Notes under the pieces: generated by a model
The model's input: only the letters and a program-made list of their open reading frames with translations
Database searches by the model: none
Told to the model about the DNA's origin: nothing
Shown: in pieces, positions 1 through 8,531 of the stretch
Layout of the letters: the number at the start of each line of letters is the position of its first letter
Position numbering within the stretch: the stretch's first letter is position 1
Program-made: the position numbers and the translations under genes
Origin: an uncultured Porphyromonadaceae bacterium
GTDB lineage: Bacteria; Bacteroidota; Bacteroidia; Bacteroidales; Muribaculaceae
NCBI GenBank assembly: GCA_905202215.1
Contig: CAJKRG010000002.1
Span: 1-64,000, forward strand
Direction: 5' to 3'
Length of the DNA stretch: 64,000 nt

Positions 1-21
1 CTTCATAATGTGCAATTTAAG

Positions 22-29
22 CAAAAATA
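22..29 (-). promoter_or_regulatory. Predicted promoter -7 element for a gene leaving the window
   Basis: On the minus strand this reads TATTTTTG, a match to the Bacteroidetes TAnnTTTG element. A minus-strand ATG lies at positions 4-6, about 15 bases downstream, so a gene probably starts here and continues beyond the left edge. Nothing of its product can be read. Confidence 0.45.
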
Positions 30-89
30 CACCAACCTGTGATTTCACATATGTTTTTAAACAACCTCTAAGCGTTTAGGCAAATAATG

Positions 90-131
90 AACCCCGGATA
101 AAGACGCATGGAGGCGTTTGTATCCGGGGTT
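90..131 (-). terminator. Hairpin downstream of the secreted TapB-like gene
   Basis: The arms AACCCCGGATA and TATCCGGGGTT pair perfectly over 11 bp and enclose a second small stem built from GACGC and GCGTT. It follows the stop codon of the gene at 154-888 by about 22 bases. The downstream T-run is weak on the minus strand, so it may be an imperfect terminator. Confidence 0.6.
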
Positions 132-153
132 TGTGTATTGTCGGCCTGATTGC

Positions 154-888
154 CTAATAGCTGATGAGTTCCTGCGATTCGAGGATATTGCCTTTCTTGT
201 CGGCTTTCTGTTCTTTTACAAGTCCGATTTCAGGTGCGAACCATGCTGTCACATAGCTTTTGCTGCTGCCTTCGGGCGAATTTTCACGCTCTTCATATGT
301 CACCTTTATGCAGTTGGAGAATGTTCCTGCAGCGACGGTAACATCTTCATAGGCGGCTATTACGCCGTTAGATATGAAATTTGTGGCAGCCTGCATGCCC
401 ATATCGAGACGCAGGCGTGAGTTCGGCAGTTTGTCGCCGACAGCGCCTTTGGGATTGAGTACGAGCGACAGTTCGCCTTTGACTCTGAAATTTGCCTCGG
501 CTTCCTTGAACTGGGTCTCGTTGTACTGACCGGCCTGTTCCATGCTTATCTTGATCATATTCATGATGAAGGCCTTGAAGTCCTCTCCTGTCATCATCAC
601 CAGAGTGGTCGGTTCGTCGGGTGTGGTATATGTCGCAGATGAATACATCACCATGTCGTCGAGCAGAGGGTTGTCGTTGTGTATGCACGATTTGATACGC
701 ACGGTGGTCTTGCCGTCGGCTGTGGAAACTTTCGTTACGGAGTCGGTGCTCATGATTTCGGTCTGGTTGCCTTCTACAGTGGCTGTCATCTTATAGTTGA
801 GAGCCATGCCTTCTTTGGTCGGGGCATATTGAGCGGATGCAGCACCTGCGATGAGCAGAGTGGCGGCTGCCACAATGATACGTTTCAT
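154..888 (-). CDS. Secreted TapB/DUF3108-like protein
   Basis: A 244-residue protein with a clear signal peptide (hydrophobic residues 5-18, cleavage after ASA at about 19). The C-terminal third has the pattern seen in TapB/DUF3108-like envelope proteins: an AAGTFSNCIKV segment followed by a WFAPEIGLVKEQ segment and a final short Leu-Ile-Ser-Tyr end. Function is not established for this group; a periplasmic or surface location is inferred from the signal. It lies 2 bases after the DUF6155 gene and probably shares its transcript. The family assignment rests on motif resemblance only. Confidence 0.7.
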   Translation of the reverse strand: MKRIIVAAATLLIAGAASAQYAPTKEGMALNYKMTATVEGNQTEIMSTDSVTKVSTADGKTTVRIKSCIHNDNPLLDDMVMYSSATYTTPDEPTTLVMMTGEDFKAFIMNMIKISMEQAGQYNETQFKEAEANFRVKGELSLVLNPKGAVGDKLPNSRLRLDMGMQAATNFISNGVIAAYEDVTVAAGTFSNCIKVTYEERENSPEGSSKSYVTAWFAPEIGLVKEQKADKKGNILESQELISY

Positions 889-890
889 AT

Positions 891-1424
891 TTATCCTTTT
901 TTACTGGTTGAAAATTCTCTGATGGTCTGACGCGCGGCATGCAGAACTTTCGACCGGAAGCCCGGACGCCCGACGTCGTCGGAATCTATTTTATCCAAAA
1001 GCTCAGCGGCGTCAGTGATACATTCGAGTTTGTCGGCCAATACGATGAAATCGGCGGCGAGGCCGAGTACGCCGTTGTTGAGGGCGTCGGGATAGTAATA
1101 GTAGCGTTCCATGCCGATGATCATGCGTATCGCGCGGTAGATAAGCCGGTATACATATTCGTCGCCGACTCCATAGGAAGCGAAGTCCTTTATGGTCTTG
1201 CGTATGACGCTTATACGGGCTTTCGAGTAGCCGCGTTTCGAGCGTGTCAGCTCTTTGGCTATGATATCGACTTTTTTATCGAGCAGGCTGTCGGCATCGG
1301 GGTTGAGAAAGAACTCGAAATAATCCTTGGCTTCTTTCGATGAGGAATATGCATTGAGAATCACCTCGACCAGCTGATCGTGGTCGAGGTGAGCAAGTTC
1401 TTTCTTAAGCAGTGCCTTAGACAT
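891..1424 (-). CDS. DUF6155 family protein
   Basis: A 177-residue, highly charged, mostly helical soluble protein without signal peptide or membrane segment. The N-terminal Lys/Leu-rich helix, the central Tyr-rich MERYYYYPD segment and the overall length match the DUF6155 family, which is frequent in Bacteroidetes and has no assigned function. It is the first gene of a probable two-gene unit with the secreted protein downstream (2-base gap). The ATG at 1424 begins the conserved MSKALLKKEL segment. Confidence 0.7.
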   Translation of the reverse strand: MSKALLKKELAHLDHDQLVEVILNAYSSSKEAKDYFEFFLNPDADSLLDKKVDIIAKELTRSKRGYSKARISVIRKTIKDFASYGVGDEYVYRLIYRAIRMIIGMERYYYYPDALNNGVLGLAADFIVLADKLECITDAAELLDKIDSDDVGRPGFRSKVLHAARQTIREFSTSKKG

Positions 1425-1485
1425 CTATAACCGCATATCAAGGGTTTGCGGAGTAATAAGTAATTACTTTTTCAACCCTATGAAA

Positions 1486-3549
1486 TCAGTTCTTTTCCGG
1501 TTTCAGCCATTTGTCGAACCAGCGGAAGAACAGGCGTTGCCACAGCACGGCATTCTGAGGCTTGAGAATCCAGTGGTTTTCGTCGGGGAACACCACCATC
1601 TCGGCGGGAATACCGCGGAGTTTGGCCGCATTGAAGGCTGCCATGCCCTGCGAGGCGAGTATGCGGTAGTCGTATTCGCCGTGCGATATCATGATAGGAG
1701 TGTCCCAGCGGTCTACGAAGCGGTGGGGCGAGTTGGCGAAGGTGCGCTGTGCAGCGGCGTTGTCCTTTTCCCAGAATGCACCGCCCATGTCCCAGTTGGC
1801 GAACCACATCTCTTCCGTCTCGAGGTATTGCGCTTCCATGTTGAAGATACCTGCATGTGCCAGAAGGGCGGCGAAACGGCCTTCATGGTTGCCGGCAAGG
1901 TAATATACCGAGAAACCTCCGTAGCTGGCACCGGTGGCGCCGATGCGGGCGGGGTCGATGTAGCTTTCGCGCTTCATGTCGTCGACGGCGGCGAGATAGT
2001 CCTTCATGTTCTGGCCCGGATAGTCCTTGGAGATCTGGGCGTTCCATTCCGAGCCGAAGCCGGGAAGACCGCGGCGGTTGGGGGCTATTACCACGTAGCC
2101 TTCCGATGCCATCAGGGCGAGGTTCCAGCGATAGCTCCAGAACTGGCTTACAGGCTGCTGCGGGCCGCCCTGGCAGTAGAGCAGTGCGGGATATTTCTTA
2201 TTGCGGTCGAATTTTGGAGGATATACCACCCAGGTGGTCATTTCCTTGCCGTCGGTGGTGGGCACCATGCGCTTTTCGACATAGGGCATGTCGAGGCCTG
2301 CAAAAATCTCGCCATTGATGTCGGTGAGCTCCCACAGGGCAGAACGACGGCCTTTGGGGTTGCGCGCGATTGTCATGATCTCGTTGGGGCGGAGCATGGA
2401 GTGCATCATGGTCACGATGTGGTCCTTGGTCACCTGCAGCGAGGTGAAATCAGCCTGAACGTCGACAAGCTGTACGGGCGCGGCGCCTTTCTTGGCTTCG
2501 ACCTGGAACACGGGAATCACGCCGTCTTTGGGGGCGATGAAGGCTATCGACTTGCTGTCGGGAGCCCATGCGAATTCGTCGATGGAGTAATCCCAGTTGC
2601 CGGGAAGCTCATATTTGTCGGAGGTATAGCAGTCGAGCACGAAGAGGCGGTTGCGATCGCTTTCGTAGCCGTCGTGCTCCATGCTGAGCCATGCGAGGTA
2701 GTGGCCGTCGGGCGAGAACGCCGGCATGGTGTCGTAGCCCATCATGCCTTCGGTAAGGTTGCGGGTCTGGCCGGTAGCGAGATGGTACATGTAGAGGTCG
2801 GAATTGGTGGATACTGCATATTCCAGGCCGGTCTTCTTGCGCGATACATACACGAGCATCTCGCTGTTTGGATGCCATGCGAATGATTCTACACCGCCGA
2901 AAGGCTTCATCGGAGCCTCGAAGGGTTCGTCGGCCATGATGTCTTTGAGATCCGATACTTTCAGACCGTCGAATTTGCCTACAAAGGGGTGGGGTATCTC
3001 TGTTACCCATTCGTCCCAGTGCTTGTACATGAGATCGTCGATCACACGGCCGGTGGCCTTGGGCAGATCGGGGTAGAGGTCGCCTGCGTTGCGGGCATAC
3101 TTCACGTTGCCGATAACGACAATGTTTTTCTCGTCGGGCGACAGCAGGAATCCGGATATGCCTCCGGGATGCTCCGAGGCCTGCACGCGGTCTGTGCCGT
3201 CGGGATTCATGGTCCACATCTGGGCGTTGCCGTCGGCATCGGGATAGAGGAAGGCTATTTTGTTGCCGCCGGCTATCCATACGGCCGAGCTTTCGCTTTT
3301 TGGAGTATCGGTGATTTTGATGGGAGCATTCTCGCTGCCTATGGTCACAAGATAGAGATCGTTATTGGAGTTGTTTTCGGCCAGATTTTCATATGATACG
3401 CCGAAAAGTACCGTTTTTCCGTCGGGAGCCACGCATGGTGCGCTCACGCGCCCGAGCTGTTCGAGAACGTCGATGTTGAAGCGGTTGCCGGCTGTCGAAG
3501 CTGTCGCCGCCAGCAGCAGTGCGCTCGCTGTCATTGCTAATTTATGCAT
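1486..3549 (-). CDS. S9 family peptidase (prolyl oligopeptidase / DPP type)
   Basis: A 687-residue exported serine peptidase. I start at ATG 3549 because it opens a typical signal peptide (MHKLAMTASALLLAATASTA); the longer upstream reading has an implausible leader. Residues about 25-410 form a WD40-like beta-propeller (TolB-like repeats such as SPDGHYLAWLS), and the C-terminal 270 residues are the alpha/beta hydrolase domain. The catalytic triad is visible: Ser542 in GASYGG, Asp627 in GEYDYR and His659 in DENHW, with family-typical spacing. Such enzymes release dipeptides or short acylated peptides in the periplasm. A TAATTTTG promoter element lies 27 bases upstream of the start. Confidence 0.92.
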   Translation of the reverse strand: MHKLAMTASALLLAATASTAGNRFNIDVLEQLGRVSAPCVAPDGKTVLFGVSYENLAENNSNNDLYLVTIGSENAPIKITDTPKSESSAVWIAGGNKIAFLYPDADGNAQMWTMNPDGTDRVQASEHPGGISGFLLSPDEKNIVVIGNVKYARNAGDLYPDLPKATGRVIDDLMYKHWDEWVTEIPHPFVGKFDGLKVSDLKDIMADEPFEAPMKPFGGVESFAWHPNSEMLVYVSRKKTGLEYAVSTNSDLYMYHLATGQTRNLTEGMMGYDTMPAFSPDGHYLAWLSMEHDGYESDRNRLFVLDCYTSDKYELPGNWDYSIDEFAWAPDSKSIAFIAPKDGVIPVFQVEAKKGAAPVQLVDVQADFTSLQVTKDHIVTMMHSMLRPNEIMTIARNPKGRRSALWELTDINGEIFAGLDMPYVEKRMVPTTDGKEMTTWVVYPPKFDRNKKYPALLYCQGGPQQPVSQFWSYRWNLALMASEGYVVIAPNRRGLPGFGSEWNAQISKDYPGQNMKDYLAAVDDMKRESYIDPARIGATGASYGGFSVYYLAGNHEGRFAALLAHAGIFNMEAQYLETEEMWFANWDMGGAFWEKDNAAAQRTFANSPHRFVDRWDTPIMISHGEYDYRILASQGMAAFNAAKLRGIPAEMVVFPDENHWILKPQNAVLWQRLFFRWFDKWLKPEKN

Positions 3550-3575
3550 AAGATTGTGTTTTGTTGTACTGATTG

Positions 3576-3583
3576 CAAAATTA
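3576..3583 (-). promoter_or_regulatory. Predicted promoter -7 element of the S9 peptidase gene
   Basis: Minus strand TAATTTTG, a perfect TAnnTTTG match, 26 bases upstream of the ATG at 3549. The initiation point should fall near 3570, giving a leader of about 20 bases. No strong TTTG -33 box is seen. Confidence 0.5.
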
Positions 3584-3590
3584 CTAAAAA

Positions 3591-4298
3591 TCATCGGAAA
3601 AAGTATAGTAGCTTGCGATAAAGACGCTTGGCTTTCCATGCGAATACTTTACCACGGTTGGCATCTATCGAAGTCTGGAAAAGACCGTTGAAACTGCCCT
3701 GCGATGCCGTGCATGGATGACTCCAGTAGTATTTCAGTTTTCCTGCGTCGAGAAGTCGTCGGTGGAAAATGTCGATAGGGCAGTCGATGCCGTGTTTTTC
3801 CGCTTCGTCGAGAATGATATGTGCTGCTTCTGAATTGACATACAGCGCGCCTGTGAAGCGGTCGCGGTCGCCGGCGTAAAGATACTGTCCTTTGCGACGT
3901 CTGCTTCGCGGCACAAAACGCAGACGCGTGTCCTCATATGATATTATTGCCGGTCTTCCTGCGGGAAGTTCGGCTATCGTGTGCCGTGCTACTTCCTCAT
4001 ATCGTCGTGTCAGCACTATGTCGTCTTCAAGTATGAGAGCGCCGGGCAATCCGCGAGATATTATTTGGCGGCATGCCATGAGATGTTTGCATGCGCATGA
4101 TGTTGCTCCTTGTACACATTTCATCGGGCCGGCGAACCAGCGGTCGAGGATTTCGGGCGTGAGATCGGCCTTGTCGCCGTCGAGGATATACTCGAAAGGC
4201 AGTCCGAGACGTGCCATCATGGAATCGATGTGCGCGGCGCGGTCTTCATAGCCTTCGCGGACGTGCAGTACGAAAATATGTGGAAGTTCCATTGTCAT
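3591..4298 (-). CDS. Glycosyltransferase family 25 protein
   Basis: A 235-residue protein of the GT25 (LPS biosynthesis beta-glycosyltransferase) type. The N-terminal IFVLHV strand followed by the AHIDSMMARLGL helix, the GALILEDDIVL segment with the acidic metal-binding cluster, and the FTGALYVNSEAAHIIL segment are characteristic. The start at 4298 is chosen because its ATG overlaps the stop of the upstream phosphatase gene in an ATGA arrangement, indicating translational coupling; an internal ATG at 4292 is the alternative. It probably transfers a hexose to a cell-surface glycan, but donor and acceptor cannot be read. No signal peptide, so it is cytoplasmic. Confidence 0.85.
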   Translation of the reverse strand: MTMELPHIFVLHVREGYEDRAAHIDSMMARLGLPFEYILDGDKADLTPEILDRWFAGPMKCVQGATSCACKHLMACRQIISRGLPGALILEDDIVLTRRYEEVARHTIAELPAGRPAIISYEDTRLRFVPRSRRRKGQYLYAGDRDRFTGALYVNSEAAHIILDEAEKHGIDCPIDIFHRRLLDAGKLKYYWSHPCTASQGSFNGLFQTSIDANRGKVFAWKAKRLYRKLLYFFR

Positions 4299-5575
4299 TT
4301 GGCGATGAGGGATTGAAGGTACGGCCGCATATCGTTCCAGCGATAATATGAGCCGTCGACCTTTGGCAGGGGAAGTGTGGCATCGCGTTCGTTGAGGAAT
4401 ACCCGCACAATAATGTCGCCTTCGCCACCGACCGGCCGGAAGAATATCATCTGTAGATTGGCTGCCATCGGCACCACACGGTAGTTGGCGAAACTGTCGG
4501 CCAGTCTGGCCGGATCGGTCTCGTCGGTACGGCAACCCTCGATACCAAGCAGTGCGGTAAGGGGCATCAGATTTATATCGTGGCCGAAACGCAGGGTGGC
4601 GCCATGTTTTCCGGCGGCGATATAGCGGTCGGCATTGTCAAGAATGTCTTTTACGATTGGGCGTGCGTTGTCTGTGAAAGCGTTGCCGGCAGGAGCATAC
4701 GATGAGTAACGGGCAAAGAATTTGAAATTATAAAGTTGCCATAGGTCGTATGTCTCTTCAGGTGTAAGCCATTGCGCGAGATTGACACCGCAGTCGACAC
4801 TCTGCATATCGGATGCAAGATAGTAGAGATCTTCGGCGAATTTGAAGGCGTCTATACTGTCGGCGGCATATTTACTGTCGGAAAATATGTCGGTCATCAG
4901 TCGTTTGCTGTAGGCTTTCTCCTTGCGGAACTTTTTCCAGGGTTTGCGGTACGGACCTCGTGAACTGCGCAGTTCCGCCGATTCTGGCGAACTGTAGTTG
5001 AGATATTCCATGTGCCGCATCGACGATTCGCGCGGAATGTCGAGCGAGGGGTTTATTTCCTTGAGAGCTTCTATGAATGCGAACATGGAGTGTGCGCAAC
5101 GCATCACGATGGTCGACACGGCCGTTATGTCAGCGCTGTCGGCTATAATGCCCGGATATGCTGAGGCCATGCGTGTGGCAATGCCTCTGTGCTGACGGCG
5201 TCCGAGAGGCGACAGTTCGCCGGCGCGGCCTCGCGCTTCGGCGTAGACGGTGTCGAGCTGTGCGCGCAGCAGCATGCCGTGAGGCGTGAGCGCATGGTTT
5301 GCAGCGGCTTTGTCGAGCACATCCATCATTCCGGTATATCCTTCGTCGGAAGTGAGATAGCGCGATCCGTGACGGCCGTAGTGGCTCAGGTAGAAGGCCT
5401 CGTAGCCTGCGGGCGATGTTCCGTAGTCGGGGCTTGTTTCATCTTCAGGATAGGCAAAATAGTGGCCTGCGGCCCGGGCGGGTTTATCGGCTATGTCCTG
5501 CCGCGGGTTATAGGCAAAAAGCAATGTCGGCGCAAGAATAAGTGCCGAGATAATTGTGATAATTGATCGGTGCAT
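4295..5575 (-). CDS. Histidine-type phosphatase (clade 2, phytase/MINPP-like)
   Basis: A 426-residue exported phosphatase. A signal peptide covers about residues 1-21. The catalytic RHGSR motif is at residues 68-72 within SHYGRHGSRYL, and the distal proton-donor motif reads GHDIN near residue 335, the HD version of clade-2 histidine acid phosphatases. Members hydrolyse phosphomonoesters, including inositol phosphates in related gut Bacteroides enzymes; the substrate here is unknown. The stop codon overlaps the GT25 start by 4 bases, so the two genes are co-transcribed. Confidence 0.88.
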   Translation of the reverse strand: MHRSIITIISALILAPTLLFAYNPRQDIADKPARAAGHYFAYPEDETSPDYGTSPAGYEAFYLSHYGRHGSRYLTSDEGYTGMMDVLDKAAANHALTPHGMLLRAQLDTVYAEARGRAGELSPLGRRQHRGIATRMASAYPGIIADSADITAVSTIVMRCAHSMFAFIEALKEINPSLDIPRESSMRHMEYLNYSSPESAELRSSRGPYRKPWKKFRKEKAYSKRLMTDIFSDSKYAADSIDAFKFAEDLYYLASDMQSVDCGVNLAQWLTPEETYDLWQLYNFKFFARYSSYAPAGNAFTDNARPIVKDILDNADRYIAAGKHGATLRFGHDINLMPLTALLGIEGCRTDETDPARLADSFANYRVVPMAANLQMIFFRPVGGEGDIIVRVFLNERDATLPLPKVDGSYYRWNDMRPYLQSLIAK

Positions 5576-5588
5576 AGTAGGCTGTTGG

Positions 5589-5870
5589 CTACTTCTTTCG
5601 GCGGAAAATGGGTGATACCAGTTTTATGAGCCGTACGGCCATGAAGGCATATTCGGCAAAACTCAGCGCGCCTGTCAGCCGCGAGAACAGCGAACTTGAA
5701 CCTCCGAAAAGAGGCGTCCGTTCACGCATGCCCTCGATCTGGCCGTTGAGCTTGTATTTCTGAATCTCCATACGCGCCTGCACCAAGGCCCGTCGCATGC
5801 GTATTTCGTCGAGCGTAAGCCCTTTCCAGTTGTTTTCGGGAGCTTTAGGATACGGGGGTAGATTGATCAT
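5589..5870 (-). CDS. Small conserved hypothetical protein
   Basis: A 93-residue protein: a Pro-rich N-terminus (MINLPPYPKAPENNW), a charged helix with many Arg and Gln, and a C-terminal hydrophobic segment (FAEYAFMAVRLIKLVSPIF) ending in RRKK. I do not recognise a named family. It overlaps the holin-like gene by 26 bases, suggesting translational coupling; together with the two YtxH proteins upstream it forms a small set of envelope proteins of unknown role. Confidence 0.7.
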   Translation of the reverse strand: MINLPPYPKAPENNWKGLTLDEIRMRRALVQARMEIQKYKLNGQIEGMRERTPLFGGSSSLFSRLTGALSFAEYAFMAVRLIKLVSPIFRRKK

Positions 5871-6243
5871 GGACTACTTGGGTGTTTTCAGGAGCCTCAA
5901 TCAGCAGACGGCTGATGAAGCGCGCAATGGGATTGACGATAAGCGATGTTTTGCACAAAAAAATCACCAGGGCGAGCACGGCATAGAACGACCCTACTAT
6001 CACGTAGGCCAGAATCGGGTTCATGATGTCGGCCAGAGCCATGCCTGCGGCGATAGACATAAACAGAAGTGTCGCGAGAGCGAGAACCAGCACAAGGGCG
6101 CATACGGTGAGAGCTGAAAAAAGACGTGTGAGTTTTTCAGCTACATTGAGACGCGTGTCTTCAAGCAACAGTTTTATATATCGTGATACGGTAGTACCGA
6201 TAGCCGATGTGACACTTGATGATCGGGGGTCGCTTTGTTCCAT
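5845..6243 (-). CDS. Phage holin family / DUF1469-like membrane protein
   Basis: A 132-residue protein. The start at 6243 is the first ATG that gives a plausible amphipathic N-terminal domain (residues 1-45). Two strongly hydrophobic segments follow, about residues 45-70 (ALTVCALVLVLALATLLFMS) and 78-105, then a short soluble tail. This is the layout of the holin-X/DUF1469 membrane proteins, common chromosomal genes not linked to phage. It is grouped with YtxH-domain proteins, a frequent neighbour pair in Bacteroidetes. Confidence 0.78.
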   Translation of the reverse strand: MEQSDPRSSSVTSAIGTTVSRYIKLLLEDTRLNVAEKLTRLFSALTVCALVLVLALATLLFMSIAAGMALADIMNPILAYVIVGSFYAVLALVIFLCKTSLIVNPIARFISRLLIEAPENTQVVHDQSTPVS

Positions 6244-6314
6244 AATGTGAAGTTTGGCGGGTGGCATGCGTCTGTGTTGGGGGCATGCCACCCGCAGGTT
6301 GGTGAGGAGCTGTA

Positions 6315-6506
6315 TTATTTTTTGTCTTCTACTTCGGCTGCGATCATTTCGACGAGCTCGTCGATATCGTCGGCTGCGATAATACCGCGTTTCTGCAGAA
6401 TGAGTTTAATGCGGTCGCGCAGTTCGGGGCCTGTTGTAGGAGTGAAGAGTGCCGTAGCAGCTGCGCCGACAGCAACTCCGAATACGAATGTGAGAAGTCC
6501 CTTCAT
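6315..6506 (-). CDS. YtxH domain-containing protein (first copy)
   Basis: A 63-residue protein with an N-terminal membrane segment (about residues 4-20, Gly/Ala-rich) followed by PTTGPELRDRIK, the Gly-x-Glu-x-Arg signature of YtxH proteins, and an acidic helical tail. YtxH proteins are small, membrane-anchored and often stress-associated, with no known enzymatic role. It is paralogous to the gene at 6593-6796; the two are separated by an AT-rich repeat. Confidence 0.8.
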   Translation of the reverse strand: MKGLLTFVFGVAVGAAATALFTPTTGPELRDRIKLILQKRGIIAADDIDELVEMIAAEVEDKK

Positions 6507-6510
6507 ATCT

Positions 6511-6592
6511 GTTGCTAATTATGGATTATGGATTATGAATTGACCGTGTGGCTTTTAATACATAATTCATCATTCATAATTCTTAATTTAAT
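6511..6592. repeat. AT-rich imperfect inverted repeat between the YtxH genes
   Basis: The left arm consists of repeated TTATGGATTATGAATT-like units and the right arm of AATTCATCATTCATAATT-like units; the arms are roughly complementary around a loop of about 20 bases. Similar AT-rich TAATTATGAATTATG tracts flank the RNase P RNA gene. No coding potential. Confidence 0.5.
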
Positions 6593-6796
6593 TTATTTTA
6601 CTTCTTTGATTTCTTCGGCGATCTGGTCGGCGAGCGATTCGAGTTCCTGCTCCTTGATCCCTGGCACATGACTGCGGATAAAGCCGCGGATGGCCTCGCG
6701 GGTCTCGCTGCCTTTCTGGGGAGCGAAGAGAAGAGCGGTTGCAGCGCCTACGAGCGCGCCTCCGATAGCTGCGATTACAATGGGAAGTCCTTTCAT
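6593..6796 (-). CDS. YtxH domain-containing protein (second copy)
   Basis: A 67-residue protein with an N-terminal Gly/Ala-rich membrane segment (residues 4-24) and the YtxH signature PQKGSETREAIR, then a helical tail rich in Glu ending in EEIKEVK. It is similar to the downstream copy at 6315-6506, which points to a local duplication. Likely membrane-anchored. Confidence 0.8.
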   Translation of the reverse strand: MKGLPIVIAAIGGALVGAATALLFAPQKGSETREAIRGFIRSHVPGIKEQELESLADQIAEEIKEVK

Positions 6797-6843
6797 TGGT
6801 GTATCGTTTTAGGGGTTAGTATATTCTGTATATATCGTTGAAT

Positions 6844-6884
6844 AAACGTCGCTGCGGTCGATTTTGTTCGCCGCGGCGACGTTT
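6844..6884 (-). terminator. Terminator-like hairpin after the HtrA protease gene
   Basis: Arms AAACGTCGCTGCGG and CCGCGGCGACGTTT pair with one mismatch over 14 bp around a 13-base loop. It starts 7 bases after the protease stop codon; the downstream tail on the minus strand is TTTATT. Confidence 0.65.
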
Positions 6885-6890
6885 GATATG

Positions 6891-8393
6891 TCAGTCATCA
6901 AGAGGTATGGCGTAGTATGCGGTCTTTCCCGACGGATAGATACCGGAAAGGAAGAGCACGCGATCCTGGACCTGAGCGGATCCGGCTGTAAGTTGTTTTA
7001 CAATAGCTTTGATTTCGTCGGGGGTGGTCACGCGCTTGCCGTTTACACCGAGAATTATAAAATTCTCGCGTACACCGGCCTTGGCGAAGCGGCCGTCAGA
7101 ATCGATGTCTTTCACACTTACACCGCCGCGGATCTCGAGAGAACGGGCTGTTTCAGCGTCGATGGCCGAGAGGCTTGCTCCCAGATTGGCTTCGTCGCCC
7201 GGACGGGTGAGGGCGAGATTGCCGCGGTTGTTTCGCAGAGTGACATTGCATGTTTTCTTTTTGCCGTCGCGGTAGAATTCGACTTCGGCGGTATCACCGG
7301 GACTGAGTCCGGCAATGACTTCCTGTAGCTGGGCGGTAGAGCGGGTCGGACGTCCTCCGATCGATACGATTACGTCGCCTTCGATGAAGCCGGCTTCGCG
7401 TGCTGCCGAGCGCTCTTCGATGTCGGCCACGTATATACCGCTCGTGGTACCTTCGATCTTCTTTTCTGCAACGAGTTCGGGCGATACTTCATAGAAACGT
7501 ATGCCGAGATATGCACGCTGAACGGTGCCGTAGCTCTTGATGTCGGAGACTACTTTCTGCACTATCGACGTGGGGATCGCGAAGGAGCAGCCTGCATAGG
7601 CGCCCGTCTGCGAGTAAATGGCGGTATTGATGCCTACGAGTTCGCCGTCGAGATTGACAAGCGCGCCGCCGGAATTACCCTGATTGACGGCGGCGTCGGT
7701 CTGTATATAGGATTCGATACCACCTGACGACGGTGCACCCGTCGAACTGGATATGTTGCGTGCCTTTGCGCTGACGATACCCGATGTGACGGTCGATGTG
7801 AAGCCGAAGGGGTTTCCTACGGCGAGTACCCATTCGCCGACCTGGAGTTTCTCGCTGTCGCCCATCGGGATTACATGCAGATCGGGAGCGTCTATCTTAA
7901 TGAGGGCGAGATCGGTGGTGGGATCGGCTCCTACGATGGTGGCGGGGAAGTTGCGGTTATCATTGAGTGTGACTTCGAGACGTTCGGCATCGGCTATCAC
8001 GTGGTTGTTTGTCACGATATATCCGTCAGGGCTTATTATGACGCCCGATCCGAGGCCTATCTGCTGTTGCTGACGAGGCTCTTCGGGCTGCTGGCGCCTC
8101 TGTTTCGGCTGCGAGGGCATGCCGAAGAAGAAATCGAGCAAAGGATCGTTGTAGTAACCGCCCTGGTTGCCATATGACTGACGGGAATGCGGCGTCGCGT
8201 AACTTTTGACGCTGACGACGCCGTTGACGGTCTCTTCGGCCGCACGTGTGAAATCATCCTGCGAGATGAGGCGTCCGCTGATATGGGTGTCGGACTGAGC
8301 GGTCACATCGGACGACTCGGTCTGCCGGGCGGCAAAAGCCCAGAATACCGCGATAGCCGCGATGGCCGAGGTGATGATCAGTTTCTTTTTCAT
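6891..8393 (-). CDS. DegP/HtrA-family (Do) serine protease
   Basis: A 500-residue periplasmic serine protease and chaperone of the Do family. A hydrophobic N-terminal signal or anchor spans residues 5-22. The trypsin-like domain has His131 (NNHVI), Asp161 (DLALIKI) and Ser241 (GNSGGAL), a complete triad. A Gln/Pro-rich LA-loop precedes it (about 93-112). Two PDZ domains follow, with the first near 275-375 and the second near 395-495. Family members degrade misfolded envelope proteins. The gene stands alone, with its own promoter (8444-8451) and a hairpin after the stop. Confidence 0.95.
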   Translation of the reverse strand: MKKKLIITSAIAAIAVFWAFAARQTESSDVTAQSDTHISGRLISQDDFTRAAEETVNGVVSVKSYATPHSRQSYGNQGGYYNDPLLDFFFGMPSQPKQRRQQPEEPRQQQQIGLGSGVIISPDGYIVTNNHVIADAERLEVTLNDNRNFPATIVGADPTTDLALIKIDAPDLHVIPMGDSEKLQVGEWVLAVGNPFGFTSTVTSGIVSAKARNISSSTGAPSSGGIESYIQTDAAVNQGNSGGALVNLDGELVGINTAIYSQTGAYAGCSFAIPTSIVQKVVSDIKSYGTVQRAYLGIRFYEVSPELVAEKKIEGTTSGIYVADIEERSAAREAGFIEGDVIVSIGGRPTRSTAQLQEVIAGLSPGDTAEVEFYRDGKKKTCNVTLRNNRGNLALTRPGDEANLGASLSAIDAETARSLEIRGGVSVKDIDSDGRFAKAGVRENFIILGVNGKRVTTPDEIKAIVKQLTAGSAQVQDRVLFLSGIYPSGKTAYYAIPLDD

Positions 8394-8443
8394 AATTCTA
8401 AATGTGCTAAGATTGTAGGGTTTTGTAGTTGATTTGTGTAATA

Positions 8444-8451
8444 CAAAAATA
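8444..8451 (-). promoter_or_regulatory. Predicted promoter -7 element of the HtrA gene
   Basis: Minus strand TATTTTTG, a match to TAnnTTTG, 51 bases upstream of the ATG at 8393, within a 138-base intergenic stretch that holds no other recognisable element. Confidence 0.45.
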
Positions 8452-8531
8452 GCTTATTTGCTCTGAAAAAGAAAGGACTGTTATGTTAAATTCACTAAAG
8501 AAGCGCGTATTTAACAGCATTTTAGAGTTAC

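Noticed and set aside
1480..2886. A 468-codon plus-strand open frame opposite the S9 peptidase
   Set aside because: Antisense to a complete catalytic-triad enzyme; no signal, motif or promoter.
5845..6243. Holin-like gene as sign of a prophage
   Set aside because: No integrase, capsid, tail or lysis gene is nearby; this family is normal in Bacteroidetes chromosomes next to YtxH genes.
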